In this document: positions 6,966-16,893 of the stretch, one piece after another
Numbering within the stretch: the first letter of the stretch is position 1
How the letters are laid out: each line of letters opens with the position of its first letter
Assembly: GCF_015354345.1 (NCBI RefSeq)
Contig: NZ_JADKYS010000009.1
Coordinates: 1 to 62,982 of the forward strand
Reading direction: 5' to 3'
DNA from: Methylophilus sp. 14
Lineage (GTDB): Bacteria > Pseudomonadota > Gammaproteobacteria > Burkholderiales > Methylophilaceae
DNA: 62,982 nt
Notes under the pieces: generated by a model
The model's database searches: none
What the model was told of the DNA's origin: nothing
Seen by the model: the letters and a program-made list of their open reading frames with translations, nothing else
Translations under genes and position numbers: made by a program

Positions 6966-8234
6966 ATGACTTTTCTCCGTCTATCTACAAGATGCAGGCT
7001 CACCGCCCTCATGTTGGCGGCTGCTAGCCCCGCACATGCCACCAACGGCATCAACCTCATAGGCTTTGGTGCCGAATCAACCCTGATGGGCGGTGCTGAC
7101 GTGGCTGTCGCGCGTGACACCAGCGCACTCAATACCAACCCGGCCGGGCTGACGCAGATCAAAGCACCATTGCTGGATATGTTCGGCTCAGTGCTGCGCA
7201 CCACCGACCTGGTGCACAAAGACCCGCGCAACGAAGAACATGCGTCTAACCGCTATACTTTTCTTGGTGGCGGTGGCTATGCGCGACCATTAGAGAATAC
7301 GGATTGTACGGCAGGCATAGGCTTGTTCGCGCAAGGAGGCGCAGGCGGCGTATTCGACAACTTGCGTACGCCGTTTGGCAATCGCGATGATTTGTCGTCA
7401 CTGTTTGGCATCGCCAAGATTATTCCCGGCATCGGCTGCCAGGTGAATGAAAAGCTGTCATTGGGCGCCAGCCTGAATCTGGTCTATGGCAGCATAGAAC
7501 AGGACTTTTTCTCCAACACCTCTTTCAGCGCCGGCAGCACGAATTTTGCGGGCTATAAACTAGAAGGCGCCTCTGCCATCCGCACCGGCTTCAAGTTAGG
7601 CATGCAATATAAGTTGACCCCGACACTGACACTGGCAGCGGCTTATACAGAAAAGACGGAGCTGCCCATGACGGGCGGTACGCTCGTCGCTGATTACGCC
7701 ACGTTGGGAAAAGTGAAATATGCGAATGCCTCGGTGAAAGGCTTCGCCTTGCCGCGCGAAGTGGCTGTCGGGCTGGCATTCAAACCGACGGACGAATGGT
7801 TGCTGTCATTTAAATTGAACTGGCTCAATTGGGATGATGCGATCAATGACATCAAACTGCGTGCCACCAAGCCCAATAATGCCGCCGCACCTGCTGTATA
7901 CCCTTTCCCAGTGGCAGCCGCCGACTGGAAAGACCAGTGGGTAGTCGCTACCGGCGTGGCATACAAGTGGGATGATAGAACGACACTGTATGCAGGTCAC
8001 AACTACGGCAAAAACCCGATCCCACGTCAGAATTCCAGCCCATTACTGGCAGGCATTCTAGAGCATCACCTCACCTTTGGTGCGGCACGTAAAATTGACC
8101 AGAACTGGCTGATGACAGGCGGCGTGGAATGGATGCTGCCCGTCAGCGTCAAATACAACAGCCGATTGCTTGGCGACTCAGAAATCCGCAACGAGGCGAT
8201 CTTTTTGCACTTTATGCTCAGCCGCCGCTGGTAG
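6966..8234 (+). CDS. FadL/OmpP1/TodX-family outer membrane porin
   Basis: A 422-residue outer membrane beta-barrel. After a signal peptide ending near ASPAHA comes ATNGINLIGFGAESTLMGGADVAVARD and LNTNPAGL. This is the conserved N-terminal hatch of FadL-type channels, which take up long-chain fatty acids or other hydrophobic substrates. The remainder alternates short hydrophobic beta strands, ending in a C-terminal aromatic residue (SRRW) as expected for BAM-dependent insertion. It stands alone on the plus strand between the nrd riboswitch and the convergent PepSY gene, only 15 bases from that gene's end. The substrate cannot be told from sequence. Confidence 0.85.
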   Translation: MTFLRLSTRCRLTALMLAAASPAHATNGINLIGFGAESTLMGGADVAVARDTSALNTNPAGLTQIKAPLLDMFGSVLRTTDLVHKDPRNEEHASNRYTFLGGGGYARPLENTDCTAGIGLFAQGGAGGVFDNLRTPFGNRDDLSSLFGIAKIIPGIGCQVNEKLSLGASLNLVYGSIEQDFFSNTSFSAGSTNFAGYKLEGASAIRTGFKLGMQYKLTPTLTLAAAYTEKTELPMTGGTLVADYATLGKVKYANASVKGFALPREVAVGLAFKPTDEWLLSFKLNWLNWDDAINDIKLRATKPNNAAAPAVYPFPVAAADWKDQWVVATGVAYKWDDRTTLYAGHNYGKNPIPRQNSSPLLAGILEHHLTFGAARKIDQNWLMTGGVEWMLPVSVKYNSRLLGDSEIRNEAIFLHFMLSRRW

Positions 8235-8249
8235 GCTACACAAATATTC

Positions 8250-9494
8250 TTAAATAAGTTCTGCTGCGCGCACTGAAGACTTTCCCCGCTTCTTGACTGC
8301 GCGCTTCCTGCTCCAAATCAGTACACCAGTGACGGAAATAGCCACCAGCGCCACGCCGTTCAAACAGACAAATATCCGGTAAGGCAAACCGAACACCTGC
8401 CCCATATGCAAGGCACCTAACCAGTTACTGAAGGTATTGCCCGCTTCACCCTTGGTCGGCAACCACCACCCTTTCAATTTTCCGGTCTGTACATCGATGA
8501 GGATGGCGGTATTGCCCCTATCCTCGCGCAAATCGGCCGAACTGTGCACTGAATACATATACACGCCGCGCACGCGGTCTAAGCGCAACCTGTCTTCAAA
8601 GTCGATAGTTAAACCATGTACTTGCGAAAACTCCAGCATGGCCTGGCGCGCCATTTGGTGGGCTTCCGGCCAAGGCATGGGTAAACGGATCAGCGGCTGA
8701 TCAAGCTTGGGGACACTGCGCCAAGACAAATCAAATGGCATCACCTTAGTCATAACAGGCAAATACACTTGGTCGCGCAGGTTAAACATGACGCTGGACC
8801 AGGCAAAAATGAGCAACACCGTACACAACCACAAGCCCAATGCACGGTGCAAGTCGAAGTTGATGCGTGTGACGCTGGCTTGCCATTTCACCATCCAAGC
8901 TGGGCGCCAGCGGTGCCAGAACCTGGTTTTAGCGTTCGTCTGCCGCCGAGGCAGCGTCAAAGCAAACGCCACAAAAGTATCTAGCGTCCAGAGCAGCGCG
9001 ACGATACCCATAATGAGGTGGCCGCTTTTGCCAGGCAAGGCCAGCGAATAATGCAACCTGTAGAGGAAGGTAATCAGTGTTTCACGCTGAAAGAGGCTTT
9101 CACCATATTTACGCACGCCCAAGCTGGCCCCGGTTTGCGGGTCGATAAATAGCTGATCAGCTACGGCCTCCGTCGCTCGTGGATCAGCAGGGCTGAGCCG
9201 GAATGCAAGCACGCGTTCCGTCAGTCCAGTCGCCGTCTGCGCATCCGGCAATTTGAACAAGACTTCATCAACCAGGGTATTGGCCGGAGCCTGCTGCTGC
9301 GCACTGGCCTGCAAAGCATAAGGATCCAGCACAGGCTTGTCGGCCTGCCATACCGGCCGAAACAGCTGCGGGTTTAGCCAGGCATCCAGCTCATCTTCAA
9401 ACGCGATGATAGCGCCAGTCAACCCGGAAATGATCAGGAAAGCAGCCATCGCCAGGCCCACCCAGCGATGCCAGAGTACAAGAATGTGTCGCAT
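8250..9494 (-). CDS. PepSY-associated TM helix protein, likely siderophore-linked reductase
   Basis: A 414-residue inner membrane protein with four or so transmembrane segments: residues 8-32, then about 160-185, 215-240 and 370-395. The opening HILVLWHRWVGLAMAAFLIISG is typical of PepSY_TM proteins, and conserved His residues in the helices (LHYSLALPGKSGH, FDLHRALGLW) could bind heme. Such proteins sit beside TonB siderophore receptors and are thought to reduce ferric siderophores. Here it starts 12 bases after the TonB receptor at 9507-11915, so the two form one transcription unit. Function is assigned by family and context. Confidence 0.82.
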   Translation of the reverse strand: MRHILVLWHRWVGLAMAAFLIISGLTGAIIAFEDELDAWLNPQLFRPVWQADKPVLDPYALQASAQQQAPANTLVDEVLFKLPDAQTATGLTERVLAFRLSPADPRATEAVADQLFIDPQTGASLGVRKYGESLFQRETLITFLYRLHYSLALPGKSGHLIMGIVALLWTLDTFVAFALTLPRRQTNAKTRFWHRWRPAWMVKWQASVTRINFDLHRALGLWLCTVLLIFAWSSVMFNLRDQVYLPVMTKVMPFDLSWRSVPKLDQPLIRLPMPWPEAHQMARQAMLEFSQVHGLTIDFEDRLRLDRVRGVYMYSVHSSADLREDRGNTAILIDVQTGKLKGWWLPTKGEAGNTFSNWLGALHMGQVFGLPYRIFVCLNGVALVAISVTGVLIWSRKRAVKKRGKSSVRAAELI

Positions 9495-9506
9495 TAACCG
9501 TATCTG

Positions 9507-11915
9507 TTACCAATGATAATTAAGTTGTGCCATGACGTTTCGGCGGAAGCCCCAGCGGCAACCGTCACCGTAGTAACCGCAGTTGGAAACATATTCCTTA
9601 TCGAACAGGTTGCTGGCATTGACGGCAAACTGCCAACCTTTCCAACCTTCACCGAGTTGGGTCAGGTCATAGCGCACGGCCAGGTCAACGAGGGTATAAG
9701 ACGGCATGCGGATGGTATTGGCATCATCGCCATAGCGGCTGCCGATATAACGCACACCGCCACCCAGCGTCATCCCCTGCAACAAAGCAGTGGGAAAGCG
9801 GTAATCCACCCACATGGAAGCCGTATGGTGTGGCACATGGTTAGGATCTTTGCCTTCAAGGGCAATCCCTTGTGCGTTGCGGTTATTGCTTTTGGTGATC
9901 TCCGGCAGAAGGTAGGTATAGCTGCCAATGACAGACCAGGCATCCCATTGCGTTTTGGCTTCTAGCTCCAGCCCGCGTGAACGCACTTCACCCTGCTGAA
10001 TCTGGAAAGTAGGGTTCTGGATGTCTTGTGTCGTTACGTTTTGCCTGCGCAAATCAAACAATGCTGCGGTATAGAGCGTCTGGCTGTCTTTGGGCTGAAA
10101 GCGTAAGCCCAGCTCATATTGTTTACCTGTTTCCGGCTTGAATGCCGAGCCAGCAAAGGTCGTGCCTATTACTGGCAAAAAGGATTCTGTATAACTCGCA
10201 TAAGGCGAGAAACCATTGTCGGCCAGGTAAACCAGTCCGGCTCGCCAGGTTTCGGCCTCATCCTTTTGGGAAGCAGAGGCCGATGGCGTGCGCAGGTTAT
10301 CAGTCTCCATGCGCGTCCAGTCTTTACGGCCACCCAGCGTCGCTACCCACTTGCCGTCATATTTCACCTGGTCCTGCACATACAGGCCGGTCTGGCGCTG
10401 GCGTTGTTCAATATTGGCACTTTCAAGCAGATTAATCGCTGTTTGCCCATAGACAGGCGCATAAATGTCCAGTGTGCCCGCCAGGGCAAAAGTGCGGCGC
10501 TGGTCATTATTCAGGCGCTGGCTATCAAGCCCGGCAACCATCGTATGCTCAAAGTTACCATGCGACCATTTGGCTTGCACATGGCTGTCAACGACTAAGT
10601 TCTCAACTTCTTCCTCGTTGCCACCCGCCTCGCGGGTAATCGTGCGCTGGTCAGCTTGCAAGGCACGTAAATAGGTAGAAATCGCATCGGTGGCCATGCG
10701 CTGGTAGCGCAGATTTTGGCGGAAGGTGAAAGTCTGGTTAAAGATATGCTCAAACTGGTAGCCCAGGGAGTAACGTTCCTGCTCGTATTTATCGAGGCCG
10801 GGCTCGCCGAGGAAGGTGCTGCTAGACACTTTGCCAAAGCGGCTATTGACCAGCGTGCCGACACGCGGCCATGCCTGGTAGCCTTGGCCGCGGTCATTTT
10901 TCTGGTAATCAGACAGCAAGGTCAATGTTGTGAAATCACTCGGACGCCAGGTCAATGATGGCGCGATGTAAATGCGGTCATCCTTGACATGGTCGATCTG
11001 GGTATCGCTGTCCTGCACCAGCCCGGCGACACGATAAGACCAGGTGCCATCCGCGGTCAGATAGTCACTGAAGTCGGCATTGATCTGCTTGCGGTCGTAT
11101 TGCCCAAGCACTACCCCCACTTCATGCAATGGCTTATCCGTGGGGCGCTTGCTCACCAGATTCACGATACCGCCAGGCGCACCCTGGCCGTAGAGGATGG
11201 AAGAAGGTCCACGCAGGACTTCTACCCGCTCTAGGCCAAACGGCTCAACCACAGTGCCACCCTGGTTACTGAAGGCATAATTGCGCAAGCCATCGCGATA
11301 CTGGTCGCGGCCTATGCTAAAACCGCGCACGCCTATGGTATCTGCACGCGGATCAGGCCCGTTAGACTCTGCAACAATGCCCGCGCTATATCGCAAGGCC
11401 TCACCAACGGACTGCACCGCCTGCATGGTCATCTGGTCGCGTGTCACCACTGATATCGACTGTGGCGCTTCAAGAATATCGCTATCAGTTTTGGTGGCTG
11501 TGATATTGCGTTTGGCCACATAGCCTTTGAGCTTGGCATTGGCACGTTCCTGCTCCGTACGACCAGCCACGCTGACTTCAGGCATCATTTGCGGCTCGGC
11601 ATGGCTCTGCTCAGGCAGGGGCGATACTTTCATCATCGTATAGCCACCGCCTGGCGTCGCTTTCAATTCCAGGCCGCTGCCATGCAATAGCTTGTCCAAT
11701 GCCTGGCGCACGCTGTAATCACCCTTGATTGCGGGCGACTGCTTACGCTCGGTCAACTCCGTGGAGAAAATAATACGCTCCCCTGTTTGATGCGCTAATG
11801 CGTTGAGCGCCTTATCTAGCGGCTGCGAAGGGATATCCAGCTCAACAGCATGGACGGTGATTGAAAGACCAGTCAGCACTAAGGCCAGCAGTAGAGGTTT
11901 ACATGTGTGTGACAT
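9507..11915 (-). CDS. TonB-dependent siderophore receptor with STN signalling domain
   Basis: An 802-residue outer membrane receptor. Residues 1-23 are a signal peptide (ending VHA). Residues about 25-98 are an STN domain (ELDIPSQPLDKALNALAHQTG), which signals to a FecR-type anti-sigma factor. A plug with TATKTDSDILEAPQSISVV, EVLRGPSSILYGQGAPGGIVNLVSKRP follows, then a 22-stranded barrel ending in NYHW. The plug sequence is that of ferric siderophore receptors (FpvA/FhuE type). A PepSY protein follows in the same unit. Upstream lie two FecIR pairs that could control it. Ligand unknown. Confidence 0.9.
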   Translation of the reverse strand: MSHTCKPLLLALVLTGLSITVHAVELDIPSQPLDKALNALAHQTGERIIFSTELTERKQSPAIKGDYSVRQALDKLLHGSGLELKATPGGGYTMMKVSPLPEQSHAEPQMMPEVSVAGRTEQERANAKLKGYVAKRNITATKTDSDILEAPQSISVVTRDQMTMQAVQSVGEALRYSAGIVAESNGPDPRADTIGVRGFSIGRDQYRDGLRNYAFSNQGGTVVEPFGLERVEVLRGPSSILYGQGAPGGIVNLVSKRPTDKPLHEVGVVLGQYDRKQINADFSDYLTADGTWSYRVAGLVQDSDTQIDHVKDDRIYIAPSLTWRPSDFTTLTLLSDYQKNDRGQGYQAWPRVGTLVNSRFGKVSSSTFLGEPGLDKYEQERYSLGYQFEHIFNQTFTFRQNLRYQRMATDAISTYLRALQADQRTITREAGGNEEEVENLVVDSHVQAKWSHGNFEHTMVAGLDSQRLNNDQRRTFALAGTLDIYAPVYGQTAINLLESANIEQRQRQTGLYVQDQVKYDGKWVATLGGRKDWTRMETDNLRTPSASASQKDEAETWRAGLVYLADNGFSPYASYTESFLPVIGTTFAGSAFKPETGKQYELGLRFQPKDSQTLYTAALFDLRRQNVTTQDIQNPTFQIQQGEVRSRGLELEAKTQWDAWSVIGSYTYLLPEITKSNNRNAQGIALEGKDPNHVPHHTASMWVDYRFPTALLQGMTLGGGVRYIGSRYGDDANTIRMPSYTLVDLAVRYDLTQLGEGWKGWQFAVNASNLFDKEYVSNCGYYGDGCRWGFRRNVMAQLNYHW

Positions 11916-12018
11916 CTTTTTCCCAGTGATTTATATACGTTTATACTGGTATGTCGTTTGGTCACGAGTTGATGTTGATGTCTGGGCTAAAAAATTATTC
12001 AACTAAGGTTGCCAAGCA

Positions 12019-12050
12019 CACACTACCTGTCTGGGCTGACTGGTAGTGTG
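12019..12050 (-). terminator. hairpin between the two TonB receptor genes
   Basis: CACACTACC (12019-12027) and GGTAGTGTG (12042-12050) are a perfect 9-bp inverted repeat with a 14-base loop. It lies directly behind the stop of the receptor at 12065-14434 in the direction of transcription. No tight T run follows, so it may be a weak terminator or an mRNA-stabilising hairpin that separates expression of the two receptors. Confidence 0.5.
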
Positions 12051-12064
12051 CATAGTCATATACG

Positions 12065-14434
12065 CTAAATCTCTAATTTGAGCGCCACTCCAAACAAACG
12101 TGGCGCGCCAACATCCAGCACATCACCACTACTATTATTGGTGACGTACTCGCGGTCAAACAGGTTACGCACAAAAGCGTTGAGCGTCGTACGTGGATTT
12201 AAACGATAGGTCGCATTGGCATTCACCAGCACTACGCTGTCGTTGCGTCTGGTTTCTGTGAGCAGATACACGGAAGGGCTGCTATCCTGGTAAACCGTGT
12301 CTACATTGAACAGCCACTGATTGCCTAAGTGATAATTCACACCCAGGTTCACTTTTGTTCTTGGCGCCATAATGAACTGTTTACCGCGCATATTGAGGCC
12401 ATCACTGTTGATAAAGTCCAGATACTCGGTATGGTTGTAGGCGGCACCGGCAATCACTTGCCAGTCACTATTGATCGCATACTCAGCCGAGGCTTCCAGG
12501 CCGCGCATGCGACTTCTGGCGGCGTTGGAAATATATAGCCGATTCAAGCTATCCCGCTGGCGAACCTGCTGGTCTTTCCAATCGGTGTAGTAGACGTTGG
12601 CAAATGTTTTCAGGCCGTATTCTGGCCAGCTACCGCGGTAAGAAAACTCGTAGGTAGTGGTGAATTCCGCGTCATATGGTCGGTGATCGGATGGCACCCG
12701 CATATTAATACCACCGCCACGATAACCGCGTTGCACCACAAAGCCAGTACGCTGGGTAGGCGACCAGATATAGTTAATGCCCGCTTTGGGCAGCAAGGCG
12801 CCAAAAGTTTTTTTGTCATCCGCCTGGCTGACAGGTGAAAGTGAGAAGGTATCCAGCACATAATCTACTTTGGCTTCATTTTTCTCACGGTCATAACGCA
12901 AACCGGCAATGGCCTGCCAATGCGCATCCAAATCCCAGTTCACTTCACCAAAGATCGCTTGGTTACGTATCTGGCTTCTGCCATCCGCCATCAATACCGA
13001 CCCGAATCCCACGACGCCCAAAGTATCATTAAACTTGATTCTCGAAGAGCCATAATAGAAGCCAGCATGTGCTTTCACGGCATCCCCTTGGTATGTGGCG
13101 CGAAACTCCTGGCTAAATAATCTGGTTTGATGGTGGCGATTGGCTTCTTCGCTATCTACGGCGCCCTGATCAAAATCCAGCAAGCTTTGGTAGTTCGCAT
13201 TGGTCCCCGAAGAAATACTGGTTAACGCCCATGACTTATTGAGCTGATGTGTCAGCTTTAGCGTTGCCTCGTTTTGCTGTATAGCATCAAAAGCATCGGT
13301 GTTCTGGTTCAACTTGTAATATTGCGGCTGGTTATTGAGTTGCGTCACGCCATTGCTACCGGCGTGGTAATCGGTGTGCGATAAGGTCAGCAAAGCCTCT
13401 GTGTTATCCCCAGCCAATAACAACAATTTGCCACGTGCATTGATAGAGCGGCGCGGGTCAGCATTGTTATCCAGCACACGGTTTTTAATATAACCATCTT
13501 CATTTTGCACATTCAAGGCAAAGCGGCCTGCCAACACCTCTGGCACTAATACCGCATTGGCGGCAAGCGCCCCACCCTGCTGGTAATAGTTGCCAAGGTT
13601 GCCTTGCAAGGTCAGTGTATTTTTAAACTCGGGATCATTGGTTTGCATAATCACCGCACCCGCCAATGCGTTGCGGCCTTGCACCGTCGATTGCGCACCG
13701 CGGTACACTTCCACCTGTTTCATATCCCAGGTTGAAAGCGGGCTCATGGTCACCATACTGCTGGTTTGCAACGCGCCATCCACAAACACTGACACCGCAT
13801 TGTTGAGCGACAGCGGCCCCTGGTCATCAAAGCCTGTCACCGGCACGCCACGGATGCCCCAGGTTTCATTACGTGACTGCGTATATACACCAGGCGTGCG
13901 CGCCATGATGTCAGATAGCGACTGATCGCCATGGGTACGAATATCCTGGGCGGTAGCGACAGCCACACTAGAGTAAGTTTCACTGAGTTTACGCGTGATT
14001 TTTTCACCCTGCACCGTCACTTCTGGCAAGGTATCCACGGACTCATGAGGGCTGGTCGTGGCTGCAGCAGAACTGCTGACTTTCGCGCTCTTCTTTAACG
14101 AATATTGCTGGCCACCCTTGTCATCCAGCGCAAAATCACTGCCCTTGAGCAAAGTTTCGAATCCCTCATTGACGCTGTAATACCCTTGCAGGCCGTCACT
14201 TTTCAAGTTGGCAACCAATGCGGGGGCAAACGACAGCCGTGTGCCAGTCAATGCAGCAAACTCCGCCAGCACATGACCCAAGGGGCCTGGGGCGAGTTGA
14301 TAACGCTGTTTCTCGGCGACGGCTTTGGGGCTATCCGCCATCACCAGCGACGGGCTGGCCGCCAAGATAAAGCCGCACAAAGCAACACGCAGTGCGCTCT
14401 GCAACGGAGTAAGTTTAAAAACGGAAGAGGTCAT
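12065..14434 (-). CDS. TonB-dependent receptor with STN signalling domain
   Basis: A 789-residue TonB receptor. It has a signal peptide (to about residue 34, VMADS), then an STN domain (YQLAPGPLGHVLAEFAALTGTRLSF, to about residue 108). A plug with PEVTVQGEKITRKLSETYSS and VEVYRGAQSTVQGRNALAGAV follows, then a barrel ending FGVALKLEI. The plug lacks the QSISVV-type siderophore signature of its neighbour, so the ligand may differ. The STN domain makes it the likely partner of the FecR/FecI pair whose last gene ends 105 bases upstream. A short inverted repeat (14463-14488) lies in the promoter gap. Confidence 0.88.
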   Translation of the reverse strand: MTSSVFKLTPLQSALRVALCGFILAASPSLVMADSPKAVAEKQRYQLAPGPLGHVLAEFAALTGTRLSFAPALVANLKSDGLQGYYSVNEGFETLLKGSDFALDDKGGQQYSLKKSAKVSSSAAATTSPHESVDTLPEVTVQGEKITRKLSETYSSVAVATAQDIRTHGDQSLSDIMARTPGVYTQSRNETWGIRGVPVTGFDDQGPLSLNNAVSVFVDGALQTSSMVTMSPLSTWDMKQVEVYRGAQSTVQGRNALAGAVIMQTNDPEFKNTLTLQGNLGNYYQQGGALAANAVLVPEVLAGRFALNVQNEDGYIKNRVLDNNADPRRSINARGKLLLLAGDNTEALLTLSHTDYHAGSNGVTQLNNQPQYYKLNQNTDAFDAIQQNEATLKLTHQLNKSWALTSISSGTNANYQSLLDFDQGAVDSEEANRHHQTRLFSQEFRATYQGDAVKAHAGFYYGSSRIKFNDTLGVVGFGSVLMADGRSQIRNQAIFGEVNWDLDAHWQAIAGLRYDREKNEAKVDYVLDTFSLSPVSQADDKKTFGALLPKAGINYIWSPTQRTGFVVQRGYRGGGINMRVPSDHRPYDAEFTTTYEFSYRGSWPEYGLKTFANVYYTDWKDQQVRQRDSLNRLYISNAARSRMRGLEASAEYAINSDWQVIAGAAYNHTEYLDFINSDGLNMRGKQFIMAPRTKVNLGVNYHLGNQWLFNVDTVYQDSSPSVYLLTETRRNDSVVLVNANATYRLNPRTTLNAFVRNLFDREYVTNNSSGDVLDVGAPRLFGVALKLEI

Positions 14435-14538
14435 TGCCTGAGAGCTTTCTTAAGTATCAATAATGAAATGGCCTGAGAACGGCCTTCATCATGTACACCG
14501 GACGAACGCTAAAAAAGTATCAGGGTAAACAACATTTT

Positions 14539-15525
14539 TTATCCTGCGGCAGATGCAGGTTCAATCATGATCCAGTAGCGGCTAGGCGCGACGACTTTTA
14601 CCGGTAAGGTTTTTTGCAGCAAATCGAGTGCTGCATCGGTATTATTGACAGGAAATGCACCCGACACCGTCATGCGCTGCAGGTCTGGATGGCAGCGAAT
14701 CACACCATGACGGTAGCGCGCCAGCTCTTTGAGCAAATCATTGAGTGGCATGTCCTGCGCCAGCAACATGCCCTGCTGCCAATATCCCACGCGCTGATCA
14801 GCCAGCCGCGTTTGCTCGAAGGCATCGTTGGCAAATGCGCGCTGCTGCCCGGCTTGCACCACGGTGCTTTGACCATTGCGGAGGTCAATCCGGACCGCGC
14901 CCTCAGTGACTGCCAGCGTGGTGCGCTCTGCACTCAACCTGACATTAAAGCGCGTGCCCAATGGCACCAGTTGCCCGTGCGGCGTCGTCACAACCAATGG
15001 GCGCTGATCCTGATGCCCGGTTTCCAGCCAGATTTCCCCCTGGCGCAACATAATCTGGCGCTGGGCGTGATATTGCACATCGACAGCTGAATCCGTATTC
15101 AAGACCAGCCGCGTACCATCGCCCAATTGCAGGTGTTTTTGCTCACCGACAGCCGTCTGGTATTCAGCCTGCAAACGCACCAGTGGTAATGCACGGTAAC
15201 CCAGCCAGGCAGTGGGCAGTAAGATGGCTAGTGTGCCCAACTTTTTCAGCGCGTTGCGACGGGATGCCGGGTCTATACTTGTGAGCACTTGCTTAGCAAA
15301 ATGTTTGTGCGGCACTTGAGCAAAGGTGTGCTGTATTTGCGTCAGGCGTGACCAGGCCGCTGCATGCTGCGGATGGCTAGCCAACCAGTGTTCAAATGCC
15401 CCCAGCGTAGCCGCCGTTGGTTGCTCGGATTGCAGTTTAAGCAGCCAGTCTACTGCTTGCTCCAGTGAGGACTGATCCTGCATGTGTGTGGAATGGGTGC
15501 CGGGCGACATCATAAACTCAAGCAT
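14539..15525 (-). CDS. FecR-family anti-sigma factor
   Basis: A 328-residue FecR-like inner membrane regulator. The N-terminal cytoplasmic part carries the DUF4880-type stretch AVDWLLKLQSEQPTAATLGAFEHWLASHPQHAAAW. One membrane segment follows near residues 94-112 (LGTLAILLPTAWLGY), then the periplasmic FecR domain (TAVGEQKHLQLGDGTRLVLNTDSAVDV) and a C-terminal STN-like region. It overlaps the sigma factor gene by 16 bases (start at 15525 inside the sigma stop region), so translation is coupled. In the family, FecR receives the signal from the STN domain of a loaded TonB receptor and activates its sigma factor. Confidence 0.9.
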   Translation of the reverse strand: MLEFMMSPGTHSTHMQDQSSLEQAVDWLLKLQSEQPTAATLGAFEHWLASHPQHAAAWSRLTQIQHTFAQVPHKHFAKQVLTSIDPASRRNALKKLGTLAILLPTAWLGYRALPLVRLQAEYQTAVGEQKHLQLGDGTRLVLNTDSAVDVQYHAQRQIMLRQGEIWLETGHQDQRPLVVTTPHGQLVPLGTRFNVRLSAERTTLAVTEGAVRIDLRNGQSTVVQAGQQRAFANDAFEQTRLADQRVGYWQQGMLLAQDMPLNDLLKELARYRHGVIRCHPDLQRMTVSGAFPVNNTDAALDLLQKTLPVKVVAPSRYWIMIEPASAAG

Positions 15526-16010
15526 GCCAGGTACGCTTTACGCATATGACGCTTGACGGTAATTAATGATAGGCCGAGCTGGTCGGCAATGTGTTGATAG
15601 GTCAAGCCATCTAATTGCGCCAGCAAAAAAATAGCACGGGTTTGCGCAGGCATGTTCTGTAATAGCCGATCAATCTGCTGTAGCGATTCTAAAATCAAAT
15701 GCTGCTCCTCTACCGAGGGGCACAGGTCTGCTGGCAGTTGCGCCAGCGTTTCATGATAAGCACGCTCGACTTGCTGGTGGCGCCAGTGATCAATCACCAG
15801 CCCTTTGGCAATATGCACCAGCAACGCCCTGGGCTCTGCCGCCAACTGTGCCAGCTTGTCTTTATGCATCACACGCACAAACGTGTCATGCGCAATGTCG
15901 GCGGCATCCCAGCTGTTGCCGGTTTTTTTGCGCAACCAGCCTTGTAGCCAGTCGTGATGCTGGCAATAGACCTCATGCAGTTGCTGCCAACGCACATTTA
16001 GCGAAGCCAT
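15510..16010 (-). CDS. ECF sigma factor, FecI-like
   Basis: An extracytoplasmic-function sigma-70 factor. I choose the ATG at 16010 (MASLNVRWQQL, 166 residues) because GGAGAGGAAGG lies just upstream; the frame extends to a TTG at 16061. Region 2 reads WDAADIAHDTFVRVM, and region 4 reads QTRAIFLLAQLDGLTYQHIADQLGLSLITVKRHMRKA, a clear -35-binding helix-turn-helix. The match to FecI is good throughout. It is the second sigma gene in the block and is followed at once by its own FecR. Target promoter is probably that of one of the TonB receptors downstream. Confidence 0.92.
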   Translation of the reverse strand: MASLNVRWQQLHEVYCQHHDWLQGWLRKKTGNSWDAADIAHDTFVRVMHKDKLAQLAAEPRALLVHIAKGLVIDHWRHQQVERAYHETLAQLPADLCPSVEEQHLILESLQQIDRLLQNMPAQTRAIFLLAQLDGLTYQHIADQLGLSLITVKRHMRKAYLACLSL

Positions 16011-16041
16011 GACACCTTCCTCTCCATGAGCCTGGTCATGG

Positions 16042-16893
16042 TTAACGATGCCTGATCTCAACAGACTGGTCTGCGCGATGCTCTACATGCACAGGTAGTA
16101 TGTCTGGCAACACATCAATCAAGGCATCAATGCCGCGAATGTCATACTCCCCAGACAACGGGTACTGCCCTATGCGCTTATCCTTGATGACAATCTGCCC
16201 AGCACGGTAACGCTGCAACTCTGCTATCACCTCATTCAGAGGCGTGGCATCAAACATCAGCCTGCCCTGCTGCCAGGCTGTCGCAGCCTCTGCCGACACC
16301 TCGCGTGGCAAAGATAAACGTCCCTCGCCGGAACTCACGGTCTGGTTACAAGTCAGGCGCTGGGTCGCCGCAGCGGTCACCACCTCGACCATGCCTTTGA
16401 CCACGGTGACATCTGCCCCCTGAGCCGTGTTGCGCACATTGAAAATGGTACCGATATCGCGGATTTCGGTATGGTAGGCATACACCGTAAACGGGCGCCA
16501 GGCATGCTTCACGCTAAACAAGGCCTCGCCTTGCTGCAGCCTGAGTTGCCGTGAATACACATGCTGCTCTACCACCAGCATGCTATTGGTATTCAGTGTG
16601 ACCTGGCTGCCATCCTTTAAGTCAAAGCTGGCTTGCTGGCCAACGGCTGTTTGCAATGACTCCCGCTGCAAGACAGGATCCATATACCAGCTCATGGCAA
16701 ACAGCAGGCACATGGCCACACCAGCCGCCACTTTCTTCAAACCGCGCTGCCGCTGCGTTTGCTGCCTGGCCTCACGCAAAATCTCTTCGCGTGATGGAAA
16801 ATGCGCACGCAAGGCTTGCGCAAAAGGACTCAAAGAATCTTGCCCAGCCAATGGCGGCGGCGAAGCTATTTTGTTATGAGAAATATGTTTCAT
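16042..16893 (-). CDS. FecR-family anti-sigma factor
   Basis: Its ATG overlaps the stop of the preceding sigma gene as ATGA (16890-16893), with GGGGGA upstream; the frame also opens 5 codons earlier at a GTG, less likely used. The product has 283 residues, with one membrane helix at about residues 52-70 (VAAGVAMCLLFAMSWYM). A periplasmic FecR domain follows (ESLQTAVGQQASFDLKDGSQVTLN, FTVYAYHTEIRDIGTIFNV) and a C-terminal STN-like tail. The cytoplasmic N-terminal DUF4880-type motif seen in the other FecR is reduced here. It forms a pair with the sigma factor at 16890-17372. Confidence 0.88.
   Translation of the reverse strand: MKHISHNKIASPPPLAGQDSLSPFAQALRAHFPSREEILREARQQTQRQRGLKKVAAGVAMCLLFAMSWYMDPVLQRESLQTAVGQQASFDLKDGSQVTLNTNSMLVVEQHVYSRQLRLQQGEALFSVKHAWRPFTVYAYHTEIRDIGTIFNVRNTAQGADVTVVKGMVEVVTAAATQRLTCNQTVSSGEGRLSLPREVSAEAATAWQQGRLMFDATPLNEVIAELQRYRAGQIVIKDKRIGQYPLSGEYDIRGIDALIDVLPDILPVHVEHRADQSVEIRHR

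Noticed and set aside
10119-10598. 159-codon plus-strand frame opposite the TonB receptor
   Set aside because: Antisense to a clear receptor gene; composition and lack of motifs mark it as a shadow.
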